A program made the translations under genes and the position numbers. Below, in pieces: positions 8,437 through 17,355 of a DNA stretch of 64,000 nt. The stretch comes from Xanthobacteraceae bacterium (GTDB taxonomy: Bacteria > Pseudomonadota > Alphaproteobacteria > Rhizobiales > Xanthobacteraceae). Where the stretch lies: positions 99,645 through 163,644 of the forward strand of contig JALHRD010000009.1 of assembly GCA_022841625.1 (NCBI GenBank), written 5' to 3'. The notes below the pieces were generated by a model. That model ran no database searches, was not told the origin of the DNA, and saw only the letters and a program-made list of their open reading frames with translations. Each line of letters begins with the position of its first letter. Position 1 is the stretch's first letter.

Positions 8437-8616
8437 TTAATGACCCCTATTTTGACCGTCAAAACGCCTTCCGTGGTCCCCATAACCATTGGTCGCGCCG
8501 CCTGAAGAAAGGTTCATGCACCCGCGAATGATTCCTGTGGGTGCGGGCCCCGAACCGGCCTATGAGGGTCGCTTACGAGCCTTGCGGTTCGCAATGCTGC
8601 GGGTTAGACCGCCTGC

Positions 8617-9123
8617 ATGCCGCGCATCGCCCTATTTCCTGGCTCGTTCGACCCAATAACCAATGGCCATGTCGACATCGTTCGGCAGGCGGTGCGGCTG
8701 GCGGATCGTCTGATCCTGGCGATCGGCACCCACCCCGGCAAAGTGCCGCTATTCAGCACCGACGACCGGCTGGCGATGCTCAACGAGATTTGCGCGCCGG
8801 TCGCGCAGGCCGCCAAATGCGAACTGCGTTGCATCACCTTCGCCGATCTGGTCGTGGCGACCGCCAAGCGCGAAGGCGCGGGCATTTTGATCCGCGGGCT
8901 GCGCAGTGGCAGCGATTTGGATTATGAGATGGAAATGGCCGGCATGAACGGGGCAATGGCCCCGGACATTCAAACGGTCTTCCTGCCGGCGTCCCCGCCG
9001 GTCCGCCCGATCACCGCCACACTGGTTCGTCAGATTAGCGCGATGGGCGGCGATGTCTCTTCATTCGTTCCGTCGGCGGTGGCCGCGCGGTTGAAAGCGA
9101 AATTCTCCAGCAAATCCGGCTGA
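8617..9123 (+). CDS. coaD: Phosphopantetheine adenylyltransferase
   Basis: CoaD adenylates 4'-phosphopantetheine to dephospho-CoA, the fourth step of CoA synthesis, in the cytoplasm. The 168-residue protein is full length and carries the nucleotidyltransferase signature [14 protein letters not shown] (residues 6-19, with the GH of T/HxGH), the ligand-binding [16 protein letters not shown] block near 90-105, and the C-terminal [19 protein letters not shown] motif near 130-148. It precedes two cyclophilin genes and queA on the same strand, the usual order in Bradyrhizobium-type genomes. Confidence 0.96.
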   Translation: MPRIALFPGSFDPITNGHVDIVRQAVRLADRLILAIGTHPGKVPLFSTDDRLAMLNEICAPVAQAAKCELRCITFADLVVATAKREGAGILIRGLRSGSDLDYEMEMAGMNGAMAPDIQTVFLPASPPVRPITATLVRQISAMGGDVSSFVPSAVAARLKAKFSSKSG

Positions 9124-9167
9124 CCGAGCGCAGCTCGTCATCAACCTGCAAGCCAGCAAGGAGCACC

Positions 9168-9824
9168 ATGAGATCGAAACTTACAAGCATGACGCTCGTT
9201 CCCGCATTTCTTGTGACCGTGCTGGCGTGGACCGGGCCGGCGCTCGGCCAGGGTGAAATCCTTTCCAATCCAGCGGCGCTGCGCGAGACCGCGCCGGCGA
9301 CCTACAAAGCCCGCTTTGAGACCAGCAAGGGCGGGTTTGTCATCGATGTGACCCGGGAATGGGCGCCGAACGGCGCCGACCGTTTCTTCAATCTGGTCAA
9401 GAATGGATTCTATGACGGCGTCAGGTTTTTCCGCGTGCTCGACGGCTTCATGGCGCAATTCGGCATCAATGGCGATCCGGCGATTTCAGCGAAGTGGCGC
9501 GATGCACGGATCTCGGACGATCCGGTGCGCCAGAGCAACCGCCGCGGGTTCGTCACCTATGCCATGGCTGGCCCGAATACCCGCACCTCGCAGGTTTTCA
9601 TCAATTTCGGTGACAACAGCGCGCTCGACAAGCAAGGGTTCTCGCCGTTCGGCCAGGTGTCGTCCGGCATGAATGTCGTCGACACTTTGCACAGCGGCTA
9701 TGGCGAAGGCGCGCCGCGCGGGCAGGGTCCGGATCAAGGCCGTGTCCAGATGGAAGGCAATGCCTATCTGACCAAGAATTTTCCACGTCTCGACTTCGTC
9801 AAGAAGGCGACCATTACAAAATAG
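9168..9824 (+). CDS. Periplasmic cyclophilin-type peptidyl-prolyl isomerase
   Basis: The 218-residue protein starts at ATG 9168 after AAGGAG and has a signal peptide (about 1-27, ending near ALGQ-GEI). The cyclophilin domain follows: ADRFFNLVKNGFYDGVRFFRVLDGFMAQFGINGDP, then the FVTYAMAGPNTRTSQVFINFGDNSALDKQGFSPFGQV core near residues 125-165. It would catalyse cis-trans isomerisation of prolyl bonds in exported proteins. It lies 31 bases upstream of a second, cytoplasmic cyclophilin gene, so the two form an exported/cytoplasmic pair. Confidence 0.93.
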   Translation: MRSKLTSMTLVPAFLVTVLAWTGPALGQGEILSNPAALRETAPATYKARFETSKGGFVIDVTREWAPNGADRFFNLVKNGFYDGVRFFRVLDGFMAQFGINGDPAISAKWRDARISDDPVRQSNRRGFVTYAMAGPNTRTSQVFINFGDNSALDKQGFSPFGQVSSGMNVVDTLHSGYGEGAPRGQGPDQGRVQMEGNAYLTKNFPRLDFVKKATITK

Positions 9825-9855
9825 TCAAGCAACACTAACTGAGAGGAAACAGATC

Positions 9856-10314
9856 TTGGCCAATCCTGAAGACACGATGGTGCTGGAAACGACCCAGGGC
9901 AAGGTGGTGATTGCCATGCGGCCCGACCTGGCGCCGGGTCATGTGGCGCGCATCAAGGAACTGGTACGCGAAGGCTTTTACGACGGCATCGTCTTTCATC
10001 GCGTGATCGATGGCTTCATGGCGCAGACCGGTTGCCCGCATGGGAGCGGCACCGGCGGTTCCGGCAAGAAGCTCAAGGCCGAGTTCAATCGCGAACCGCA
10101 CCGCCGGGGAACGGTATCGATGGCGCGCGCGCAAAATCCAGATTCCGGCGATAGCCAATTCTTCATCTGCTTCGACGACGCCTCGTTTCTGGATGGCCAA
10201 TACACGGTCTGGGGCGCGGTTACCGAAGGCATGGAGAATGTCGACAAGATCAAGCGCGGCGAACCGGTTCAGAACCCCGACAAGATCGTGTCGGCGAAGA
10301 TGGCCGACCAATAG
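9856..10314 (+). CDS. Cytoplasmic cyclophilin-type peptidyl-prolyl isomerase
   Basis: The 152-residue product uses a TTG start at 9856, supported by GAGAGGA eight to fourteen bases upstream. It lacks a signal peptide. The cyclophilin core is complete: LAPGHVARIKELVREGFYDGIVFHRVIDGFMAQTGCPHGSGTGGSG, then GTVSMARAQNPDSGDSQFFICFDDASFLDGQYTVWGAV near residues 90-125. The TGGSG insertion is typical of bacterial PpiB-like enzymes of this group. It sits between the exported cyclophilin gene and queA. Confidence 0.94.
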   Translation: MANPEDTMVLETTQGKVVIAMRPDLAPGHVARIKELVREGFYDGIVFHRVIDGFMAQTGCPHGSGTGGSGKKLKAEFNREPHRRGTVSMARAQNPDSGDSQFFICFDDASFLDGQYTVWGAVTEGMENVDKIKRGEPVQNPDKIVSAKMADQ

Positions 10315-10389
10315 GCGCGCGATAGCCTCTCAGACTCTCGTCCCGCAGCGATTTGTCGTCGCCGCTCTTCGTGGGCGGTGACCGACCCA

Positions 10390-11523
10390 ATGCGCACCGA
10401 ACTGTTCGATTTTGAATTGCCGTCGGACCAGATCGCATTGCGGCCGGCGACCCCGCGCGATGCCGCCCGTCTGCTGGTGGTGCGGCCGGGCGTTGCGCCC
10501 GAATTCGACGATCGCCGCGTGTCCGAGCTGCCGGACTTGTTGCAAGCCGGTGACGCGCTGGTGGTCAATGACACCAAGGTAATCGCGGCGCGGCTCAAGG
10601 GCCGGCGCATCGGTCGCGGCAGCACGGAGCCGGCGATCGAGGCGACCTTGCACCGGCGCATCGACGGCGCGCGCTGGCGCGCCTTTGTGCGGCCAGCAAA
10701 GCGGCTTGTTCCGGGTGATGTTGTGCGGTTTGGCGATACGGGAGCGGTATGTCTGCTCGGCCAGCTCGACGCCACGGTCGAGGACAAAGGCGAGGGCGGC
10801 GAGGTGACGCTGGCGTTTGCATTTGACGGTCCGGTGCTCGACCAGGCCGTTGCGGATTGCGGCGAGATGCCCCTGCCGCCCTATATCGCGGCTCGCCGCC
10901 CACCCGATGCGCGCGATCGGGACGATTACCAGACCATGTTTGCGCATGACCAAGGATCGGTCGCCGCGCCAACAGCGGGGCTGCATTTCACGCCCGAGCT
11001 TATGGCACGTCTGGTGCGTCGTGGCGTTGCGGTTCACACGGTGACGCTGCATGTCGGCGCCGGCACCTTTCTGCCGGTCAAGGCCGATGATACGTCGCAG
11101 CATCGGATGCACGCCGAAACCGGCGTCGTCACCGCTCTTACCGCGGATGCGCTCAATGCGACGCGACAAAGCGGCGGGCGCATTGTCGCGGTGGGCTCGA
11201 CCTCGCTGCGCCTGATTGAAAGCGCGACCGATGAATCCGGCGTGGTTCGGCCATATACCGGTGACACGGCACTCTTTATCACGCCGGGATATCGCTTTCG
11301 CGCGGTCGACGTGATGATGACGAATTTTCACCTGCCGCGCTCGACTTTGTTCATGCTGGTGTCGGCGTTTTGCGGGCTCGATCGCATGAAACAGGCCTAT
11401 GCCCATGCCATCGCAAACGGCTATCGTTTCTATTCCTATGGCGATGCGTGTTTAATGTTCAGAACGCCGGATGAGGGGAGGACCCATGGATCAGCAATTA
11501 CGGCTCGGCCGCATCGTTCTTGA
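10390..11523 (+). CDS. queA: S-adenosylmethionine:tRNA ribosyltransferase-isomerase
   Basis: QueA transfers and isomerises the ribosyl group of SAM onto preQ1-modified tRNA to make epoxyqueuosine. The product is 377 residues from ATG 10390 ([19 protein letters not shown], the family start); an in-frame GTG at 10378 would add four residues but lacks a better ribosome site. Family motifs visible are [58 protein letters not shown] and [18 protein letters not shown]. The last ~20 residues extend past the usual RFYSYGDA end and overlap the next gene by 38 bases. Together with tgt downstream it forms the queuosine pair. Confidence 0.95.
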   Translation: MRTELFDFELPSDQIALRPATPRDAARLLVVRPGVAPEFDDRRVSELPDLLQAGDALVVNDTKVIAARLKGRRIGRGSTEPAIEATLHRRIDGARWRAFVRPAKRLVPGDVVRFGDTGAVCLLGQLDATVEDKGEGGEVTLAFAFDGPVLDQAVADCGEMPLPPYIAARRPPDARDRDDYQTMFAHDQGSVAAPTAGLHFTPELMARLVRRGVAVHTVTLHVGAGTFLPVKADDTSQHRMHAETGVVTALTADALNATRQSGGRIVAVGSTSLRLIESATDESGVVRPYTGDTALFITPGYRFRAVDVMMTNFHLPRSTLFMLVSAFCGLDRMKQAYAHAIANGYRFYSYGDACLMFRTPDEGRTHGSAITARPHRS

Positions 11524-11818
11524 AGACACCCAGGCCGTTCACCAGCAGGTCACCGTCGATCTGGTGTTCCAAGGCAACGACGTCAAAGGCGGCATCGAGC
11601 ATTACGGCATTTGGCGAGACCGAACCGAGGGCAGCGTGTGTCCGTTCGTCTTGAACGAAAATGGCGAGGCCGATTTCGGCAGTGGTTATAGCGGCGAAGA
11701 TCGGATCTATCAGTTTGAAATCCTGACCGCGCCCATCAACCTCGGCGGTCAGATCGGATGGCGGTGCGACCAATATGCGACGCAGTTGAAAATCGTTTCC
11801 ATTACCCAACTGGTCTGA
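11486..11818 (+). CDS. Small protein of unknown function between queA and tgt
   Basis: This 110-residue protein starts at ATG 11486, preceded by a strong GGGGAGG about five bases upstream inside the queA 3' end; an ATG at 11471 overlaps that site and is less likely. Its TGA stop overlaps the tgt ATG (TGATG at 11816-11820), so it overlaps both neighbours and is very likely translated in coupling with them. The sequence is acidic, without signal peptide or membrane segment, and rich in beta-type pattern ([21 protein letters not shown], then [13 protein letters not shown]). I do not recognise the family. Context suggests a link to queuosine modification, but that is inference. Confidence 0.65.
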   Translation: MDQQLRLGRIVLEDTQAVHQQVTVDLVFQGNDVKGGIEHYGIWRDRTEGSVCPFVLNENGEADFGSGYSGEDRIYQFEILTAPINLGGQIGWRCDQYATQLKIVSITQLV

Positions 11819-12948
11819 TGGTGTCCGCATTTCGGCTCATTGCCAGTGACGGCGCGGCGCGCTGCGGTGAATTGACCACGTCGCATGGCGTGGTGCGCAC
11901 GCCGGCTTTCATGCCGGTCGGCACCCAGGCGACCGTCAAGGGGCTTGAACCTGAAACGGTGCGCGCGACCGGCGCCGATATCCTGCTCGGCAACACCTAC
12001 CACCTGATGCTGAGGCCTGGCGCCGAGCGCATTGCCTCACTCGGAGGCCTGCATCGGTTCATGCGCTGGCCGCATCCGATCCTGACCGATTCCGGCGGTT
12101 TCCAGGTCATGTCGCTGGCCGGCTTGCGCAAGATCGAGGAGCGCTGCGTGATCTTTCGTTCGCATCTCGACGGCGCAACCATCGAGCTGTCGCCTGAGCG
12201 GGCGATTGAGATTCAAGCGTTGCTTGGCTCGGACATTGCCATGCAGCTCGATGAATGCGTGCGATTGCCGGCGCCGCGTTCGGAGCTGGAGCGCGCCATG
12301 CAATTGTCGTTGCGCTGGGCCGAACGCTCGCGGCGCGCATTTGAATCTGGCCCGACCGACGGCCGCGCCTTGTTCGGTATCGTGCAAGGCGGCGACGATC
12401 CCGCCTTGCGGTTTGAAAGCGCAAGGCGGCTGATCGAGATTGGCTTTGAGGGCTATGCTATCGGCGGGCTTGCGGTCGGCGAGTCCGCCGAAGTTATGCG
12501 CCGGACGATTGATGAAACCGCGCCGGCTTTGCCCGCCGACCGGCCGCGCTATCTGATGGGCGTCGGAACGCCGGAAGATATCCTTGAGGCGGTCGCACGT
12601 GGCATCGACATGTTCGATTGCGTGATGCCGACCCGCAACGGGCGCCACGGCGTTGCGTTCACGCGGCATGGCCCAATCAACCTGAAAAATGCGCGCCATG
12701 CCGACGATCCGCGCCCGTTGGACGAGCAGAATTCTTATGCCCCGGCGCGGGACTATTCGCGCGCCTATCTGCATCATCTGGTCAAAAGCGCGGAGTCGCT
12801 TGGTGCAGTGCTGCTGTCCGCGATCAATCTCGCCTATTATCAGCAATTGACCGCCGGCATGCGTGCCGCGATCGTGGCTGGCCGGTTTGGCGATTTTCGT
12901 GCTGAGACGAAAGCGGCCTGGGAGTGTGGCGATCTGCCAGCGTCCTAA
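11818..12948 (+). CDS. tgt: tRNA-guanine transglycosylase, zinc cysteines missing
   Basis: Tgt exchanges guanine 34 of GUN-anticodon tRNAs for preQ1. The 376-residue protein begins at ATG 11818, overlapping the preceding stop; an in-frame ATG at 11758 would add 20 unrelated residues. The catalytic parts are intact: [10 protein letters not shown] with Asp91, [14 protein letters not shown], and [14 protein letters not shown] with the nucleophile Asp267. The zinc-site region, normally C-x-C-x2-C before YSRAYLHHL, reads [20 protein letters not shown]: positions 305, 307 and 310 are Asn, Tyr and Ala, while the His is kept. Related Rhizobiales enzymes, as I recall, have partly lost these Cys; here all three are gone. 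Confidence 0.95.
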   Translation: MVSAFRLIASDGAARCGELTTSHGVVRTPAFMPVGTQATVKGLEPETVRATGADILLGNTYHLMLRPGAERIASLGGLHRFMRWPHPILTDSGGFQVMSLAGLRKIEERCVIFRSHLDGATIELSPERAIEIQALLGSDIAMQLDECVRLPAPRSELERAMQLSLRWAERSRRAFESGPTDGRALFGIVQGGDDPALRFESARRLIEIGFEGYAIGGLAVGESAEVMRRTIDETAPALPADRPRYLMGVGTPEDILEAVARGIDMFDCVMPTRNGRHGVAFTRHGPINLKNARHADDPRPLDEQNSYAPARDYSRAYLHHLVKSAESLGAVLLSAINLAYYQQLTAGMRAAIVAGRFGDFRAETKAAWECGDLPAS

Positions 12949-13047
12949 TTCGGAAAATGCCCCCTCGACGTGGCGACGCATTCGAAGCAAGATACTGCCG
13001 ATTTCAATAACAACGTCACGATACGCCGATTTGGAGGAGACGCCGCT

Positions 13048-13515
13048 ATGGCCATCAATGTGAAGGTCAACGGTGCGACCCGTTCGGTCAATGCCGAACC
13101 GGATGCGCCCCTGCTCTATGTCCTGCGCAACGATCTCGAACTCAATGGCGCGAAGTATGGTTGCGGCGTGTCGCAATGCGGCGCCTGCACCGTATTGATC
13201 GATGGCGTCGCCACCCGGTCGTGCGTCACGCCACTCAGCCGCGTCGGTCAATCGGAAGTCACGACGCTCGAAGGGCTCGGCACACTGGCCAAGCTGCATC
13301 CCTTGCAGCAGGCGTTCATCGACGAGCAAGCCGCGCAATGCGGCTATTGCACCAACGGCATGATCATGGCGGCCAAGGCGCTGCTCGATCGTAATCCGCG
13401 GCCGACGGAAGCGCAGGTCCGCGCCGGGCTCGCCGACCATCTCTGCCGCTGTGGCAGCCACAATCGCATCGTGCGTGCGGTTCTGCGCGCCGCCCAAACC
13501 AATGGGAGGATATGA
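13048..13515 (+). CDS. [2Fe-2S] subunit of a molybdenum hydroxylase (IorA type)
   Basis: The 155-residue small subunit carries two [2Fe-2S] clusters that move electrons from the molybdenum site. The plant-ferredoxin-like motif CGVSQCGACTVL with a later Cys (TRSC) binds one cluster; the helical domain QCGYCTNGM ... HLCRCGSHNRI binds the other. ATG 13048 is chosen because GGAGGAGA lies just upstream; an earlier in-frame GTG adds an unrelated lead. Its TGA overlaps the ATG of the large subunit (ATGA at 13512-13515). It belongs to the isoquinoline 1-oxidoreductase / nicotinate dehydrogenase-type xanthine dehydrogenase family, which has no FAD subunit. Confidence 0.9.
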   Translation: MAINVKVNGATRSVNAEPDAPLLYVLRNDLELNGAKYGCGVSQCGACTVLIDGVATRSCVTPLSRVGQSEVTTLEGLGTLAKLHPLQQAFIDEQAAQCGYCTNGMIMAAKALLDRNPRPTEAQVRAGLADHLCRCGSHNRIVRAVLRAAQTNGRI

Positions 13516-15728
13516 CCATGAATGCTCCCCATCTGACGCGCCGCGATTTCACGGTCGGACTTGGCGGCATTGCGCTGGCATTTAGCCTGGCGCCGATTGC
13601 AATGACCCAGCAGCCACCGCGGCTGCCGGGCAGCCTCGAAACCAACCGGCTGCTGAGCGCCTGGCTCGCGATCAATGCCGACGGCACCGCCACTGTCCTC
13701 ACGGGTAAGGTCGAGTTGGGGCAGGGCATCCTCACCGCCTTGTCGCAGATCGCGGCCGAGGAGCTCGATCTGCCGCTGGCGCGGGTCACGATCGTCTCCG
13801 GCGACACCGGCCGCACGCCCAACGAAGGCCAGACCGCCGGCAGCCTGTCGGTCGAAGCCAGCGGCACCGCGCTGCGGTTTGCCGGCGCGGAAGTGCGGGC
13901 AATTCTGCTTGAACTCGCTGCCAAGAAGTTCGGTGTGGCGGTCGATGGCCTGAAGGTCACCGACGGTACGATTACTGCGCCGGACGGACGCAGGGTGAGC
14001 TACGGCGAACTCGCCAGCGAAGCCGATCTCAAGCGCGAAGCGACCGGCAAGGTCGCCCCGAAACCGGTGGCGCAGCATCGTCTGGTGGGTCAGTCGTCGC
14101 CGCGGGTCGATCTGCCCGCCAAGGTCACCGGCGGCGGCGCCTTCGTGCAGGATTTGCGCCTGCCCGGCATGCTGCATGGCCGGGTGGCGCGGCCGCCGCA
14201 ATATGGCGCGCAACTCGAAACTTTCGACGAGGCCAAGGTCCGGGCGATGCCCGGTGTCGTCACGGTGCTGCGTGACGGCAGCTTTCTCGCGGTCGCTGCC
14301 GAGCGCGAGGAACAAGCGATCAAGGCAGTCGAGGCGCTGTCCGCATCGGCCAAATGGAAAGCCGGCCCGGCGCTTCCCGATCCGGCGCGCCTATACGAGC
14401 AATTGAAAGCGCTGCCGACCCAAGACACCGTCATCAGCAATAAGGACGGGCCGCTCCTGGCATCGGGTGCGAAAGTGGTCGAGGCGACCTATCGCCGACC
14501 ATATCAGGCGCATGCTGCACTGGGGCCTTCCTGTGCGATGGCCCAGATGCGCGACGGGCAGCTGACAGTCTGGACCCATAGTCAGGGCGTCTATCCACTG
14601 CGCGGGACCATCGCCCGCGCGCTTGGTATGAAGCCGCCGTCGATCCGCTGCATCCATATGGAGGGCGCCGGCTGCTATGGACACAACGGCGCCGACGACG
14701 TGGCGTTCGACGCCGCGCTGTTGGCGCGCGCCAGCAATGGGCGTCCGGTGCGCGTGCAGTGGACGCGGGCCGAGGAGTTCATGTGGGAACCCTATGGTCC
14801 TGCCATGACCATGCAGGCCCGGGGCGCGGTGGCGGACGGCCGGATTGTCGATTGGAACTATGATGTCTGGAGTCAAGCCCACAACATGCGGCCGGGCGAT
14901 CCCGATGGCATCAACCTGCTGTCGAGCTGGTATCTGGCCGATGCCAAACCGCCGGGCCCGGCGCGGCAAGCCGCTGCACCCAATTTTGCCGGCGATCGCA
15001 ATGCGATCCCGACCTATGATCTGCCACGGCAGCGCATTACCCATCACTTGATCAAGGACAATCCGCTGCGCACCTCGGCGCTGCGTACGCTTGGGGCCTA
15101 TGCCAATGTGTTCGCGGTCGAGTCGTTCATGGACGAACTGGCGGCGGCCGCCGGCGTCGATCCGATCTCGTTCCGCCTCGCCCATGTCACGGATCCGCGC
15201 GAGCGCGCCGTGATCGAAGCGGTGGCGAAAGCGGCGAATTGGAAGCCCGGCGAGAAAGGCAACGGCGTTCGCGGCCGTGGCATCGGCTATTCCCGCTATA
15301 AAACCATCGCGGCCTATACCGCGGTGATTGTCGAAGTCGAGGTCGATCGCGCCACCGGCAAGATCAGCGTGCCGCGGGCCTGGAGCGCGACCGATGCGGG
15401 ACTGATCATCAGTCCGGACGGTCTGATCAATCAGATCGAGGGCGGCATCATCCAGTCCGCAAGCTGGACATTGCACGAGCATGTCCGCTTCGACCGCAAT
15501 GGCATTACCTCGCGGGATTGGGCGAGCTACCCGATCATGACCATGCCGGACGTGCCCAAGATCGAAAACGTGCTGTTGAATCGACCGAATGATCGTCCGC
15601 TTGGCGCCGGCGAGGCGTCGCAGGGCCCGGCCGTTGCGGCCATCGCCAATGCGTTCGCAGCGGCGACCGGACGGCGGCTGCGCGAATTGCCATTCGACCC
15701 GGCGCGGGTGAAGGCCGCGCTCGCTTAA
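13512..15728 (+). CDS. Molybdopterin-binding large subunit of a molybdenum hydroxylase (IorB type)
   Basis: The 738-residue catalytic subunit hydroxylates an N-heteroaromatic or aldehyde substrate at a molybdenum cofactor. The N-terminus has a twin-arginine signal (RRDFTVGLGGIALAFSLAP, residues 10-28), so the folded complex is exported to the periplasm, carrying the small subunit with it. Molybdopterin-binding patterns include GKVELGQGILTALSQIAAEEL, EGAGCYGHNGADDVAFDAALLA, and the C-terminal GAGEASQGPAVAAIANAF whose Glu is the expected catalytic base. Length matches the IorB family. No cytochrome c electron-acceptor gene is adjacent, and two LVIVD-repeat genes follow. The substrate cannot be read from the sequence. 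Confidence 0.9.
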   Translation: MTMNAPHLTRRDFTVGLGGIALAFSLAPIAMTQQPPRLPGSLETNRLLSAWLAINADGTATVLTGKVELGQGILTALSQIAAEELDLPLARVTIVSGDTGRTPNEGQTAGSLSVEASGTALRFAGAEVRAILLELAAKKFGVAVDGLKVTDGTITAPDGRRVSYGELASEADLKREATGKVAPKPVAQHRLVGQSSPRVDLPAKVTGGGAFVQDLRLPGMLHGRVARPPQYGAQLETFDEAKVRAMPGVVTVLRDGSFLAVAAEREEQAIKAVEALSASAKWKAGPALPDPARLYEQLKALPTQDTVISNKDGPLLASGAKVVEATYRRPYQAHAALGPSCAMAQMRDGQLTVWTHSQGVYPLRGTIARALGMKPPSIRCIHMEGAGCYGHNGADDVAFDAALLARASNGRPVRVQWTRAEEFMWEPYGPAMTMQARGAVADGRIVDWNYDVWSQAHNMRPGDPDGINLLSSWYLADAKPPGPARQAAAPNFAGDRNAIPTYDLPRQRITHHLIKDNPLRTSALRTLGAYANVFAVESFMDELAAAAGVDPISFRLAHVTDPRERAVIEAVAKAANWKPGEKGNGVRGRGIGYSRYKTIAAYTAVIVEVEVDRATGKISVPRAWSATDAGLIISPDGLINQIEGGIIQSASWTLHEHVRFDRNGITSRDWASYPIMTMPDVPKIENVLLNRPNDRPLGAGEASQGPAVAAIANAFAAATGRRLRELPFDPARVKAALA

Positions 15729-15743
15729 GGCGCGTTCGCAAAG

Positions 15744-15780
15744 CCCGCTCCTGGCCTATCCAGGGGCGGGTTGTGCCTTT
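15744..15780 (+). terminator. Probable intrinsic terminator after the molybdenum hydroxylase
   Basis: An 11-base stem with one G-T pair (CCCGCTCCTGG at 15744-15754 with CCAGGGGCGGG at 15760-15770) has a five-base loop and is followed by the T-rich TTGTGCCTTT. It lies 16 bases after the stop codon. Confidence 0.6.
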
Positions 15781-15843
15781 ACGGCTTTTCCAGAACGTGA
15801 AAGTCTTTCGTTCCGGGAAATTAAAAAATCAAACAGGGAGGCA

Positions 15844-17331
15844 ATGTCCATGAAACGACATCCATCATCCGTGAAATCGTCCGGCAACCTGCTCTTGGGC
15901 GCGGGTGCGATCGTCGGACTGACGGCGTTTGTCTCAATGCCGGCACTGTCGCAGTCGCAGCGGGTTGGCGCGCCGCCCGAAGCCAAGAATATGCGGCTCG
16001 TTGGTCACACCGATTTGCAGGCACGCAGCGCCTATCAGCCGGTGATCCATCGTCACGGTGACCGCTACATTCTTTATGTCGGCCATCATGGCGGCACCAG
16101 CACGGTGGCAAAGCCGGTCAACCCGATGACCGGACAGGCCGAGTTCAACGGCACCTCGATCATCGATGTCACCGATCCCAAGCAGCCGAAATATCTCTCC
16201 CATATCCCCGGCGATGAGGGGCTTGGCGAACAGGGCGGCGCCCAGATGGTGCGGCTGTGCGATGGCCGCTTGTTGCCAAAGGGCGATCCCAATGGGGTCT
16301 ATATGTTGCGGGTGTTCGGCAACAAGGGGCATGAAATCTGGAACGTCGCCGATCCGGCGACGCCGAAGAAAATCAGCGTGGTCTCCACCAATCTCGTCAA
16401 CACCCACAAGAACTGGTGGGAGTGCGACACCGGCATTGCCTATTTGGTCTCCGGCGTGAAGGAATGGCGCACCCGCCGCATGACCGAGATTTTCGACCTC
16501 AGCGACCCAAGCAAGCCGGTCAAGATCAGAGATTTCGGCCTGGTTGGGCAGCAGCCCGGCGCAAGCGGAACGGTTCCGACCGATCTGCATGGCATGATTT
16601 CACTGGGGGCGAAGGAAAACCGAGTGATCTTTGCCTATGGCACCAACCGTGGCGGCATCGTCCAGATTGTCGATCGTGAGAAGCTGTTGACCGGTCCGAA
16701 GGAGCCGACGCCGGAAAATTTGCGAGCGCCGGTGATCGGCCAGCTTGAAATGCCGCTCAACGGCGTGCATTCGGCGATTCCGCTCGGCAAAATGAAGGTC
16801 GCGGAATTTGCCAAGGATCTCGCCGGCGGCGTCCGCGACATGATCATGATTGTCAATGAATCGCTGGTGAACGAGTGCCAGAGCGGCGAGACGCGCCAGA
16901 TGGTGTTCTTTGTCGATGCCACGGTCGAAGCACGGCCCACGGTGGTGTCAAACTTCAACGTTCCGGAAGCGAGCGGCAGCTTCTGCTCGCGCGGCGGCCG
17001 CTTCGGCGCGCATTCGGCGCAGGAGAGCACCGCGCCGGTCTATCGCCAGAAGGTCGCCTTCTTCACCTGGTTCAATGCCGGTGTGCGGGCAGTCGATATT
17101 CGCGATCCCTATTCGCCGAAGGAGATTGGCTATTTCATCCCGTCAATCACCGAAGCGACCACGCAACGCTGCATCAAGGTTGACGGCCAGGATCGCTGCA
17201 AGGTCGCGATCCAAAGCAACAATGTCGAGACCGACGACCGCGGTTATATCTATGTCGCCGACCGCGCCAATACCGGCTTGCACATTCTGGAACTGACCGG
17301 CGATGCGCGTGGCGTCGCGGGCCTGAAATAA
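15844..17331 (+). CDS. Secreted LVIVD-repeat (beta-propeller-like) protein, copy 1
   Basis: The 495-residue protein has a signal peptide (about 1-37, ending near LSQS-QRV) and repeats of the LVIVD type, in which a strand such as GTSIIDVTDPKQPKYLSHIP, HEIWNVADPATPKKISVV or TEIFDLSDPSKPVKIRDFG is followed by a turn. Such repeats build beta-propellers on the cell surface or in the periplasm. Cys residues recur at RLCDG, WWECD, NECQSGE, SFCSRGGR and QRCIKVDGQDRC and are shared with the next gene, so they may be disulfide-bonded. ATG 15844 follows CAGGGAGG. The two copies form a tandem pair downstream of the exported molybdenum hydroxylase. The function is unknown. Confidence 0.85.
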   Translation: MSMKRHPSSVKSSGNLLLGAGAIVGLTAFVSMPALSQSQRVGAPPEAKNMRLVGHTDLQARSAYQPVIHRHGDRYILYVGHHGGTSTVAKPVNPMTGQAEFNGTSIIDVTDPKQPKYLSHIPGDEGLGEQGGAQMVRLCDGRLLPKGDPNGVYMLRVFGNKGHEIWNVADPATPKKISVVSTNLVNTHKNWWECDTGIAYLVSGVKEWRTRRMTEIFDLSDPSKPVKIRDFGLVGQQPGASGTVPTDLHGMISLGAKENRVIFAYGTNRGGIVQIVDREKLLTGPKEPTPENLRAPVIGQLEMPLNGVHSAIPLGKMKVAEFAKDLAGGVRDMIMIVNESLVNECQSGETRQMVFFVDATVEARPTVVSNFNVPEASGSFCSRGGRFGAHSAQESTAPVYRQKVAFFTWFNAGVRAVDIRDPYSPKEIGYFIPSITEATTQRCIKVDGQDRCKVAIQSNNVETDDRGYIYVADRANTGLHILELTGDARGVAGLK

Positions 17332-17355
17332 CGCAGAGCGTCTCGGGAGAACATC

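Noticed and set aside
11758..11817. An earlier ATG (11758) for tgt
   Set aside because: It would add 20 residues unrelated to the family and lie within the preceding gene; ATG 11818 gives the family start and overlaps the preceding stop.
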